The notes beneath the pieces were generated by a model that ran no database searches, was not told where the DNA came from, and saw only the letters and a list, made by a program, of their open reading frames with translations. Below, piece by piece: positions 36,566 through 44,381 of a stretch of 56,062 nucleotides of DNA. A program made the position numbers and the translations under genes. Position 1 is the stretch's first letter. Each line of letters starts with the position of its first letter. The stretch lies in contig PCBK01000034.1 of the NCBI GenBank assembly GCA_002731275.1, positions 1-56,062 on the forward strand. Reading direction: 5' to 3'. This stretch comes from Deltaproteobacteria bacterium. Lineage in GTDB: Bacteria > Myxococcota_C > UBA6777.

Positions 36566-38152
36566 ATGGCCGCGCGTGCGAAGATGATATCCAGGATATG
36601 TTTGGTCCTTTTGTTGGGGATCGTTGTAGGTTGGGGGTGCGACAGTAAGCCCACAAAAGGCATTTTTCGACTGAAGGTCAAAGTGGCGAATATGGAGGGA
36701 CAAGGAATCGCTGACGCAAAGATCATGGTCAATGGCGAATCCGTAGGTTCGACAGATGAGACTGGTGCGTATCTCGGGAGTATCAAGGGCTCCGTGAATG
36801 CCAAGGTCAAGATCACCATCTCAAAAGGTGTTTCGAAGACGACAACCACCCAACGCCTCAAAGCCAAAAAGATCAAGGGACGTTGGCGTACTGTAGACGT
36901 TATCGTCGATACGACCATCGACGCAGCGTCCTCGGCACCTCCTGTTGCTGCTGCGGAGCCGGTCAACGTCGATGCAGGCGAACCCAAAACTGACGTTGTC
37001 GATCCTCCTGTGCGACGTCGTGTTGTTGAGCGACGTAGAGCACCTGTTTATAGAAGACGATATGTCCCAAGACGTCGATATGTCCCAAGACGTCGATATG
37101 TTCCAAGACGTCGATATGTTCCAAGAAGGCGTCGTGTGATTGTCAGACGATATGTCCCAAGACGTCGAATCGTTGTCAGAAGATTTGTCCCAAGACGTCG
37201 AAAAGTTGCGATGGTCCGTCGGATTGTCCCGCCACCAGTGAGACGGGTTATTGAGCGTCGTTTGCCACCTCCGCCACGTATCGATCGCCGACCTCCTCCT
37301 CCCCGCGTGAGCGCAAAGAAGGTGCTCAAGTTAAAGCCCAAGTGTCTTCGTCGGTATCGTCGCAGACGTTCTCGTGTTGTGTTGTTGACGGCGACTGCTG
37401 GGACGACCCTTCGTTTGAAGGGAGACCACTGTAACGTGTCGTTGGCGAAACTTCGCGCAGGGCAAGTGATTGAGATCAAGCTGCCTGTTGGGCCATTTCA
37501 TCGAATTAACGCGACAAAAGGTAGCTTGACACAGAACAAGGTCTTTCAAGTCAGCTCTGGCTCCAGACCCAAGAAAATCCACATCAGTATGGGGTCTTCT
37601 GGGTGCAATATCGCGACCATTATGAAAGATATCCAGCGCGGACGTAGCGTCTCTTCTAGCAAACTGTCTTGTCTGACCAAGATCAACTACGGTCAACCCA
37701 AACATCTCGACGCACATCTCTCCGCAGCAGGGTACTACTGCAAGAAAAAGCGATACCCACAAGGCAAGATGCTCTTGAAGAAATTGACCCGATACCCGAA
37801 GTACAAGTTCCGTCCGTACTCCGCGATGAAGCTGGGTGTCTATCTTGGGCGTTGCAAAGATTACAGAAATGCCCTGCAGATGCTGCGAAAAGTTACACGG
37901 ATGACGATGCGCTTCAGCAGCCGCGATCGCTATCGCAACACCAAGGCGCTGTATCGAGCATTGGCACAGCTTTACGAGCAGAGCTTTTACCGCACGAAAA
38001 ATGCCTTGGACCTGACCAGAGCCGTGAAAGCCCAGCAGCGACTTGTTGACATCGTTCGCTCATCAGACAGACGCGAGAAGTCTCGCGCGCGCAAAGAACT
38101 CAAGCGATACAAAAAGCTCGCGAAAGAGAAAGGTGCACTCGAAACGGAGTAG
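36566..38152 (+). CDS. Arg/Tyr-repeat lipoprotein
   Basis: A 528-residue predicted lipoprotein. The signal (CLVLLLGIVVGWGC) ends in a cysteine, although Trp at -2 makes the lipobox unusual. A carboxypeptidase-like beta domain follows (~25-105; GQGIADAKIMVNGESVGSTDETGAY). Next comes a strikingly basic repeat region (~140-240) built on RRRYVP hexapeptides, then a Pro-rich stretch, a PEGA-like beta segment (~265-330) and a TPR-like helical C-terminus (~375-528). GGAGG lies ten bases before ATG 36566; a GTG at 36557 is too close to it. The repeat lies between ordinary domains, so it may be an electrostatic tether to an acidic polymer such as LPS or DNA; this is speculation. Confidence 0.78.
   Translation: MAARAKMISRICLVLLLGIVVGWGCDSKPTKGIFRLKVKVANMEGQGIADAKIMVNGESVGSTDETGAYLGSIKGSVNAKVKITISKGVSKTTTTQRLKAKKIKGRWRTVDVIVDTTIDAASSAPPVAAAEPVNVDAGEPKTDVVDPPVRRRVVERRRAPVYRRRYVPRRRYVPRRRYVPRRRYVPRRRRVIVRRYVPRRRIVVRRFVPRRRKVAMVRRIVPPPVRRVIERRLPPPPRIDRRPPPPRVSAKKVLKLKPKCLRRYRRRRSRVVLLTATAGTTLRLKGDHCNVSLAKLRAGQVIEIKLPVGPFHRINATKGSLTQNKVFQVSSGSRPKKIHISMGSSGCNIATIMKDIQRGRSVSSSKLSCLTKINYGQPKHLDAHLSAAGYYCKKKRYPQGKMLLKKLTRYPKYKFRPYSAMKLGVYLGRCKDYRNALQMLRKVTRMTMRFSSRDRYRNTKALYRALAQLYEQSFYRTKNALDLTRAVKAQQRLVDIVRSSDRREKSRARKELKRYKKLAKEKGALETE
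37058..37129 (+). repeat. Four tandem 18-bp in-frame repeats (RYVPRR)
   Basis: Unit CGATATGTCCCAAGACGT, four head-to-tail copies with one C/T change in the third and fourth. Each codes RYVPRR within the lipoprotein. Degenerate copies continue to about 37200. Near identity suggests recent expansion by slippage or unequal exchange. Confidence 0.9.
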
Positions 38153-38421
38153 TCTTGGGGCGAAAAAGGGGGGATTTTTAGTGTCTCAGAGGTGAGAGAG
38201 GGAAGAAAGAGATCGAACACGTAGCGTAAAAATACCCTACAATGAGCGTGTGGCGACGATGGCGGCCAAGATGATCGCTTTGTGTGGGCATGTACATTCG
38301 CGAATGACGACGTCTTCATAGCTGCAAGTGTATGATTATACTTAGTTTGTCTATGAGTGTCGGTCTTGATATTGCCGTGTACACTTCGCCGCGGGTTTTT
38401 TTTCATATAGAGGGGGGCGTC

Positions 38422-38607
38422 ATGAAGAACTGGATCAGTACCGGGGGGGGAGCTGTCCTGGAACGCACTGCGTGTCTTCTCTATGTGGGTGTTGGGAGAG
38501 TGGGGGATAACGGGGGAGCTGATGAAGCTGTTACCCTTAAACCACTTCGCACGCCCTGTTTCAGCTACACGCCCTGCACCGACGTCGACGAAGACACGTC
38601 CCTATAG
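38422..38607 (+). CDS. Possible small ORF ending inside repeat C
   Basis: A 61-residue reading frame beginning MKNWISTGGGAVLERTACLL. GAGGGGGG five bases upstream is a good ribosome site. A homopolymer of eight G lies in it, and the next frame is open across the same stretch into the repeat, so a frameshifted remnant is equally likely. No family is recognised. Confidence 0.25.
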   Translation: MKNWISTGGGAVLERTACLLYVGVGRVGDNGGADEAVTLKPLRTPCFSYTPCTDVDEDTSL

Positions 38608-38792
38608 CACTTGTAGGATTCCTGTCTCCTCGTTCGCCGAAACACAGCGAAGTCAGACGGAGAAAACTGCCGAAACAGTGAACAGCACGGCAACGCCGCA
38701 CACCTGTTCAAGGAGCCTACATGTTCGATGTCTCTCTTCTATTCTCAAAGAACACACTCCCCACCAAAGCGAGGAGGAGTCATCTGTATATC
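38603..38792 (+). repeat. Dispersed repeat family C, copy 2
   Basis: Matches window bases 1-190; the first 91 bases are identical, then about a dozen substitutions and no gaps. It lies about 75 bases beyond the stop of the stand-alone Gfo/Idh/MocA gene. Sequence left of 38603 cannot be compared because copy 1 is cut by the window edge. Confidence 0.85.
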
Positions 38793-38868
38793 AGGTGTGC
38801 GAATATTTGGCAAGAAGCTGGTGATAGGCGATGATGGAGTTCTTTCTGTCGGTTGTTGTTTGGTTTCG

Positions 38869-40020
38869 TTATGGTTGGTTGAGCGCTTCAGGAGAGAAGG
38901 GGTGGATCGTGAGCGTACGTCCTGTTTCACAGGCTTCTTTTGTCTTGAGGAAGAGTTGCGCGGATTCCCAGACGTAGGGGATGGAGTAGCCTTGTCCACC
39001 ATGAAGGAGTTGGTAACTCTTTTCGATGGAGGCTTTGTGTCCATGATCTCTAAATTGCAATTGCTTTTTGGTCTTTTGTGCGACCTCTTCGATGGTCAGG
39101 TGTTGGAAATCATCGAGGAACAGCAGGACATTTCCCTTGTGTGCTGAGAATCGTTCACGAACACCTTCGAAGGTGTGTCCTTTGGCGGAAAATGTAATCG
39201 TGGCGAGTGAGCCGTCACCAAATGTGTAGTTGACGATGATGTCACAGTCTGACTTGTCCCATCTTGTGGGTGTAATTTTGATCGGATAGCGATGCTCTTC
39301 GGGGATCAAAGAGAAGGTGAAGTCCGTCCAGTGGCAAAGATTTCCGAGGATGCGTCCACCTTCCTTCTCCGAAAAGTACCAGTGATCGCCGGGAATCTCG
39401 TGCCCTGCGACGAACCAGTTAAGCATGGAGGGGCCGTCTTGTGCATCGAGCTGTTCGCGGACCATGCGGCCAAGAGGACTCAGTGGGCGATTGAATCCAA
39501 GTGATACGTTGCCTTTGCTGTTTTGCATGGCGCGACAAAGTGCGATGAGTTGGTCTTCGTTGACGACGTGTGGCTTCTCGATATGGACGTGTTTTCCGAG
39601 CATGAGCGCCTGTGCAGCGTACTCCGCGTGGCTGGCGTGGTTGGAGGCGATGTAGATCAATTCGATGTCTGGATCGTGGAGGAGGCGCTGTACATCGTCG
39701 GTATAGTATCGCGCGCCGTAAGATTGGTAGAGTGACGCAGCCTTGTGAATGTCTATATCCATGACGCCGCGTATCTCGTTCGATGCACCTATCTTTTTCA
39801 GGTAGTATGCGATCGCGCTGTGTGAAAACTTTCCACACCCGATGATTCCAATGCGCCCTCCTGTTGGTGCAGGAGAACGCAAAGGGGGGAGTGTGTCGTA
39901 CTCTTTTTTCATGTGGTATTGAGCGCGTATCTTCGCCCATGTCCTCGAAGGTCCATATAATTGGATGTACCTTGTGGCTTTTTGAAGCTGAAAGAAGAGC
40001 GAGCTTTTTGTGTAATCCAT
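38869..40020 (-). CDS. Gfo/Idh/MocA family NAD(P)-dependent sugar oxidoreductase
   Basis: A 383-residue dehydrogenase. After a ~50-residue basic lead, the Rossmann dinucleotide loop is IGIIGCGKFSHSAIA. IEKPHVVNEDQL contains the Glu-Lys-Pro motif with the conserved lysine, and a C-terminal alpha/beta domain (~180-330) carries GGRILGNLCHWTDF with the His typical of the substrate site. Such enzymes oxidise or reduce hydroxyl groups of nucleotide sugars. AGGAAC lies seven bases before ATG 40020. It is the last gene of a three-gene left-reading group behind the acetyltransferase and a GT4, and its C-terminal half resembles the second domain of the bi-domain dehydrogenase in the same cluster. Confidence 0.9.
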   Translation of the reverse strand: MDYTKSSLFFQLQKATRYIQLYGPSRTWAKIRAQYHMKKEYDTLPPLRSPAPTGGRIGIIGCGKFSHSAIAYYLKKIGASNEIRGVMDIDIHKAASLYQSYGARYYTDDVQRLLHDPDIELIYIASNHASHAEYAAQALMLGKHVHIEKPHVVNEDQLIALCRAMQNSKGNVSLGFNRPLSPLGRMVREQLDAQDGPSMLNWFVAGHEIPGDHWYFSEKEGGRILGNLCHWTDFTFSLIPEEHRYPIKITPTRWDKSDCDIIVNYTFGDGSLATITFSAKGHTFEGVRERFSAHKGNVLLFLDDFQHLTIEEVAQKTKKQLQFRDHGHKASIEKSYQLLHGGQGYSIPYVWESAQLFLKTKEACETGRTLTIHPFSPEALNQP

Positions 40021-40079
40021 CTATTTGTTCCTACTTTAAGAGATGCAAAGGGCCTCAACTCTTTTTTCTTGCAGTCGCC

Positions 40080-40571
40080 CTATCTGAGTTTTCGAATGAT
40101 CTTCGCTGGAACACCTGCGGCGAGTGTGTCTGCCGGGATGTCTTTACTCACGACACTTCCTGCTGCGATGACCGCGCCCTGTCGGATATGTACGCCTGGC
40201 AATACGATCGAACGGGCACCTAGCCAGACGCCATCCTCGATGCAAACGTCTTGTGAGACATGTTGGTGAGCAGGGTATCTTTGCTCGATATCCAGACCCC
40301 CTGTCAGGACCATAGAGCCGTAAGAGAGCGTGACATCTGAGCCTATGTTAATCTGGGCGCCTTCACAGGATTGAAGCAGCACCAACTCGTTGAGTGTCAC
40401 ACGATCACCCAGGGATATGTGATGTGCGTCCATGATGTAGACTGGCATACAAAATTGGCAACCTGTGCCCAGCGCTCTTAATTGTGTTGCGAACCACACT
40501 CTATAACATCGACGCTTTGCGCCTCTGACGAGTCTGAGTGTGTGTCGTGCGATGTGTTGTGAAAGAGACAT
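40080..40571 (-). CDS. Left-handed beta-helix O-acetyltransferase
   Basis: A 163-residue hexapeptide-repeat acyltransferase (maltose/serine acetyltransferase or WbbJ type), likely acetylating a sugar of the surface polysaccharide using acetyl-CoA. Repeated [LIV]-G-x4 turns run through ISLGDRVTLNE, INIGSDVTLSYGS and IEDGVWLGARSIVLPGV. The C-terminal GSVVSKDIPADTLAAGVPAK cap is the classic ending. Its ATG overlaps the stop of the upstream glycosyltransferase (TAATG), so translation is coupled. An in-frame start nine bases earlier is possible. Confidence 0.92.
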   Translation of the reverse strand: MSLSQHIARHTLRLVRGAKRRCYRVWFATQLRALGTGCQFCMPVYIMDAHHISLGDRVTLNELVLLQSCEGAQINIGSDVTLSYGSMVLTGGLDIEQRYPAHQHVSQDVCIEDGVWLGARSIVLPGVHIRQGAVIAAGSVVSKDIPADTLAAGVPAKIIRKLR

Positions 40572-41782
40572 TATGCACATCTTCTTTTGGTTGAAGCGAC
40601 CTCTTCGAGGACATGGTAGAGTGCTTTTCCCCAGGTCTGCTTCCATGTGAATTGTTCGAGGACGGCTTGTCTCGCGGCCAGACCGAGTGCTTTTCGTTGC
40701 GTCGGGGACTGTGCGAGCGTGACAAGTGTCTCTGCGAGTGATTGGGGATCGTGTGGGCGAAAAAAAGCCCCCGTTTGATGGACTTTCAGGACTTCGTGGT
40801 GACATGCGTAATCAGGGACGACAGAAGGAAGCTCCATCGCCATATACTCTTGTACTTTGATCGGGCAGATGATGTCTGTCGATCCTGGAAGAACCGCGAT
40901 GTCCATCGCAGAGAGCATGTCTGGTACGGCATCTGCTTCCACAGGAGAGTGCATCATTAAGATCGTGTCGAGGACATTGAGTTTACGCGCCAATTGATGC
41001 GCATCTTCGTATTGTTTCCCTGCACCCACCATGATGATCTTGATCGGCACGTTGGACTTCATCTGCTGAATGTGCGAGGCCGCTCGCACGAGGCATTCAG
41101 TATCATGGTAGAAGGCATAACTTCCTAGATAACCGATGAGCACTGTTTGTTCATCAACACCAAGGGCCTGTCTCAACTCAGCTCGCTTGTGTTGGGAGGG
41201 ACGAAATCGCTCGGGATCGACCGCATTTTGTGCGACGAGGATTTTTTGGTTGGGGACACCTTCTGCCCTAAGTTCTTCTCGCAGACGTTCGGATTCGACG
41301 ATCAGATAATCCGCTTGCTGGTTTTTCTTCTGTTCAAGTCGAAGTCCAGCAGGACGAAAGAGCGAGTGGGGGTAAGAGAGCAGGTGATCTTTCCATTCAA
41401 GGACGTAGGGGAGCCCACGACTTTTTGCATATTGTAAGCCGGCGGAGTGGAGGCGAGAAGAGCGTTCCCAGATCAAATCGATGGGGGTGTCTCGAAGATG
41501 CTCTTCGAGATACCGAGCGAGTTGGCGATCGTGTTGAATGTCTTTCCACTCCGAATACGAATGAACGAGAGGCTGCAAAGAAGGGCGTTTTCGATACCAT
41601 GAGGTGTAGGTTTTTTGCGCCCCATATGAACGCTCTGAGGGTTGTCCGAGTATGTCACCACCACATAGATGGGTGACTGTGTGACCTTCTGCGCGCCAAC
41701 ATCGGACGACCTCTCCTATTTTTCTTCCTGGTTGAGAAGAGTGAAAACTACGACCTGCACATAGATATAAGATATGGGACAT
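40571..41782 (-). CDS. GT4 family glycosyltransferase
   Basis: A 403-residue GT-B glycosyltransferase. The N-terminal domain has SFHSSQPGRKIGEVVRCWRA; the C-terminal GT4 domain has IGYLGSYAFYHDTECLVRA, IIMVGAGKQYEDA and the donor-site region DIAVLPGSTDIICPIKVQEYMA, where the usual E-x7-E glutamates are partly replaced. It is the first gene of a left-reading group followed by coupled acetyltransferase and Gfo/Idh/MocA genes. The divergent GT gene begins 230 bases away. Sugar specificity cannot be read. Confidence 0.9.
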   Translation of the reverse strand: MSHILYLCAGRSFHSSQPGRKIGEVVRCWRAEGHTVTHLCGGDILGQPSERSYGAQKTYTSWYRKRPSLQPLVHSYSEWKDIQHDRQLARYLEEHLRDTPIDLIWERSSRLHSAGLQYAKSRGLPYVLEWKDHLLSYPHSLFRPAGLRLEQKKNQQADYLIVESERLREELRAEGVPNQKILVAQNAVDPERFRPSQHKRAELRQALGVDEQTVLIGYLGSYAFYHDTECLVRAASHIQQMKSNVPIKIIMVGAGKQYEDAHQLARKLNVLDTILMMHSPVEADAVPDMLSAMDIAVLPGSTDIICPIKVQEYMAMELPSVVPDYACHHEVLKVHQTGAFFRPHDPQSLAETLVTLAQSPTQRKALGLAARQAVLEQFTWKQTWGKALYHVLEEVASTKRRCA

Positions 41783-41805
41783 CCTTTAGGCTTCTCCATA
41801 AGGCC

Positions 41806-41905
41806 GTTGGGTGAGAAAAAGTCTGCTCCTTGTCAATATGTCGTATAGAATACATATGTGTTTACAAAATATCACACCCTCCTCACATCTTTTTTTCACC
41901 CAAAC
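41806..41905. repeat. Small inverted-end repeat family D, copy 2
   Basis: A ~100-bp element with imperfect inverted ends (GTTGGGTGAGAAAAAG at 41806; CTTTTTTTCACCCAAAC at 41889-41905) lying in the promoter region between two divergent glycosyltransferase genes. Read on the minus strand it shares GTTTGGGTGAAAAA and the 17-mer AGGGTGTGATATTTTGT with 33358-33390. Confidence 0.55.
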
Positions 41906-42012
41906 AGATCGACATGTGAGTGTGATAATGTTCTGCTTCCATAGAAACATAGAAGACTACATTCTTTTGTCGGTTTTTCCTTGCTGTGGCCCAATCTTTA
42001 TCAGGAACCATT

Positions 42013-43164
42013 ATGAAGATCATCGTTAACGCATTGAGCGCCGGGAGTGGCGGCGCAAAATCATACATTCGTTATCTGCTCCCCAAACTCGTCAGGCGTG
42101 TTCACGAGTCTGATGAACACACCATCACATTACTCTTTTATAAAGAACAACTGGAGCTTTTAGGCGGAGAGGAGCTTCCTTCATGGTGCACTGAGGTTGT
42201 GCCATCACACACAAGCACTCTCTCACGTATTGCGTGGGCGTCCCTTTCTCTTCCTCGTTATTTGGAGGAGAGTGGTGCGGATGTGTGCTTTACGCCTTAT
42301 CAGGTGAATTGGCGCGCCTTCAGGCACCAACACACGCGCTGTAAAGATGTGCTTATGATCAGGAACATGGAACCTTTTCACTTTCGCCGATACCAGTACA
42401 GTCCAAAGACTTGGGGCAGAAATATGTTGCTCAAGAAGCTCTCGGATATTTCGCTCAAGCGGGCGGAGCGTGTGATCGCAGTGTCCCAATTTGCAGAAGA
42501 TTATCTCTCCCATACACTCGGTCTGGGACCGGATAGAATGAAAAAAGTGTACCACGGTCGACATCCTGGTTTCTCTGCTGCTGGAGATGAACATGCGGAT
42601 CAGTCGCTGTGTGAGGCGCTTGGAGTGTGGAGACCGTTTATTCTGATGTGCGGATCTCTGCTCCCATACCGTCGATGTGAAGACCTACTTGAAGCCTATA
42701 AACGTTTTCACGAGCGGTGGAATGTCGATCTTGTGATCGCTGGGACGGGGACCGATTCGCAGTATCGCGCACAACTCGAAGCGCTCAGGCTTAGGAGCGG
42801 AGTAGCGCATCGTATTCACTTTGTGGGGCACGTCAATCGCGAGACGATCCAGGCGCTCTACAGGAGAACAAAGGTGTGTGTCTTTACCACAGAGATCGAA
42901 GCCTGTCCGAATGTTGCGATCGAGGCGATGTCCTCTGGGTGTGTCAATGTTTCCTCCGCGTGTCCTCCACTACCAGAGATCTTTGCGGGAGCATCTGTAT
43001 TCTATAAGCCCAGAGACATCGATGATCTTGGACGTCAAGTGGAGCGTGCTTTGCACGATGACGCTCTTCGCCGTGAACTTCGCAACAGAGCTCTGGCCCG
43101 TGCTGAAGAGTTTTCTTGGGAACGTTGTGCTGACGAGACATTCTACGCGCTGACATCCTGGTGA
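42013..43164 (+). CDS. GT4 family glycosyltransferase (opposite strand in cluster)
   Basis: A 383-residue GT-B glycosyltransferase, the only right-reading gene inside an otherwise left-reading polysaccharide cluster. Key blocks are NALSAGSGGAKSYIRYLLP (acceptor side), VIAVSQFAEDYLSH, MCGSLLPYRRCEDLLEAY, and the donor site VFTTEIEACPNVAIEAMSSG with both glutamates. AGGA precedes ATG 42013; an earlier in-frame start at 41986 has no site. The last codons form one arm of the terminator-like hairpin shared with the convergent neighbour. Its orientation and own promoter region suggest separate control or later insertion. Confidence 0.92.
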   Translation: MKIIVNALSAGSGGAKSYIRYLLPKLVRRVHESDEHTITLLFYKEQLELLGGEELPSWCTEVVPSHTSTLSRIAWASLSLPRYLEESGADVCFTPYQVNWRAFRHQHTRCKDVLMIRNMEPFHFRRYQYSPKTWGRNMLLKKLSDISLKRAERVIAVSQFAEDYLSHTLGLGPDRMKKVYHGRHPGFSAAGDEHADQSLCEALGVWRPFILMCGSLLPYRRCEDLLEAYKRFHERWNVDLVIAGTGTDSQYRAQLEALRLRSGVAHRIHFVGHVNRETIQALYRRTKVCVFTTEIEACPNVAIEAMSSGCVNVSSACPPLPEIFAGASVFYKPRDIDDLGRQVERALHDDALRRELRNRALARAEEFSWERCADETFYALTSW

Positions 43165-43180
43165 AGATGTCAGCGCGTAG
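43143..43180. terminator. Bidirectional terminator-like hairpin at convergent gene ends
   Basis: CTACGCGCTGACATC (43143-43157) and GATGTCAGCGCGTAG (43166-43180) are perfect 15-base complements around an 8-base loop; the stem extends further with one mismatch. One arm lies in the last codons of the right-reading glycosyltransferase, the loop holds its stop, and the other arm fills the 20-base gap before the convergent stop. No T-tract follows on either side. Confidence 0.7.
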
Positions 43181-43184
43181 AGTG

Positions 43185-44381
43185 TCAGCGGACAATGTCT
43201 GGAAGGTGTGTCAGGAGGGTGTCGCGTAAGCGTGCTTTTTGATGTGTGTGTGTCGAACGTCTCGCGAGTTCGAGTCCTTTCTCTATGTACCGTGCTCTCA
43301 ATTGTGGGTGATGGAGCAGGTGGTTGAGCGCTTGTGAGAGCGCTGCTGCGTTGGCGGGTGGGACAACCATGCCGTACTCCCCGTCCTGAAGGAGGTGTCG
43401 GCTGCTTCCTATATCTGTTGAGATCACAGGAACACCTTGTGTCATCGCTTCCATGAGGACTTTGGGGACGCCTTCGCCTGAGACGGAGGGCAATACGAGC
43501 ACGTCGGCCGCTCTATAGAGTGTGTGAAGTGCGGCACCATGTTGTACATAGCCGTGAAGTGTGAGGGCGTGTGTGAGAGCGTGTTTCTCTGCGAACGAGA
43601 CGATCTTCTGTTTGAGCGCCCCTTCGCCGATGAAGTGTAGGTGCAGGTCTTGTCCTGCTTGGCGGCTTTGTCGAAAGGCATCGAGTAGGTAGGGTACGCC
43701 CTTTCTTTGTGAGAGATCTCCCACAAATAGGACGTTGTATGGGCCTGTTTGACGAGGTGGAGGGGGAGTGGTGAGGATGTCGGCGTCTTCGTGTAAGAAG
43801 TTTGCAAAGATCGCGTGTGGCCGACCTGGTGTGCCATAGAGGTCGTACAGCGCTTGTCCCACAAAGAAACAGATCGCGCTGTGGCCTGCAATCCGTCTTT
43901 GGTATGCGTCTATATACCGGGCATACATATTGTTGAGGTGTGTGTTGAGACCTGTATTTTGTTTGTTTCTGTATGTACTCGCCCAATCTCCATGGAAGGA
44001 GGTGATGATCTTCTTCCCTTTTGAACGCGCGTATTCAAAGATGGGCAAACACGGCTGCCAGGGGAGCCGTAGATACACAACATCACTGTCTTCGACAGCG
44101 GCCTTGATCTCCTTCGTTAGTCCGTGTCCTCGAAGAAAAAGTGTGCGCAGTTTTTGCCGCACACCGGCCATCGGCGCGATGGTTTGTATCCGTGTGGTGT
44201 CTGGGATGGGATGGCGAAGTGTTTCGTCTGTCGGGCGTGATTCATGAAGAAGCAATGGATCTTCGAAGTGATCGATGAAAAGACGCAACATCCCCCAATG
44301 CCTCTTTTGGACATAATGGGTCCCTTGCAAGGTGCGGTAAGCGCCTCCGACGACCAGGACTGAACCTTTCGAGCGTTTCAT
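43185..44381 (-). CDS. GT4 family glycosyltransferase
   Basis: A 398-residue GT-B glycosyltransferase. The C-terminal domain shows NVLFVGDLSQRKGVPYLLDAF, LHFIGEGALKQKI and the donor motif LPSVSGEGVPKVLMEAMTQGVPVI with the E-x7-E pair. ATG 44381 overlaps the asnB stop by four bases (ATGA), so the two are translationally coupled, which puts it last in the long left-reading polysaccharide operon. Sugar and linkage are unknown. Confidence 0.92.
   Translation of the reverse strand: MKRSKGSVLVVGGAYRTLQGTHYVQKRHWGMLRLFIDHFEDPLLLHESRPTDETLRHPIPDTTRIQTIAPMAGVRQKLRTLFLRGHGLTKEIKAAVEDSDVVYLRLPWQPCLPIFEYARSKGKKIITSFHGDWASTYRNKQNTGLNTHLNNMYARYIDAYQRRIAGHSAICFFVGQALYDLYGTPGRPHAIFANFLHEDADILTTPPPPRQTGPYNVLFVGDLSQRKGVPYLLDAFRQSRQAGQDLHLHFIGEGALKQKIVSFAEKHALTHALTLHGYVQHGAALHTLYRAADVLVLPSVSGEGVPKVLMEAMTQGVPVISTDIGSSRHLLQDGEYGMVVPPANAAALSQALNHLLHHPQLRARYIEKGLELARRSTHTHQKARLRDTLLTHLPDIVR

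Larger units (their letters stand above)
38153..38868. other. Intergenic region with repeat C and a possible small ORF
   Basis: This 716-base gap between convergent genes holds family C copy 2 (38603 on), a possible family D remnant just after the lipoprotein stop, and a candidate 61-codon ORF at 38422-38607. The ORF has GAGGGGGG upstream and its stop codon lies inside the repeat. The ORF has no recognisable family and could be chance. Confidence 0.4.

Noticed and set aside
38483-38824. Reading frame running through repeat C copy 2, also open in copy 1
   Set aside because: Differences between the copies are mostly amino-acid changing, no family is seen, and composition is that of a chance frame.
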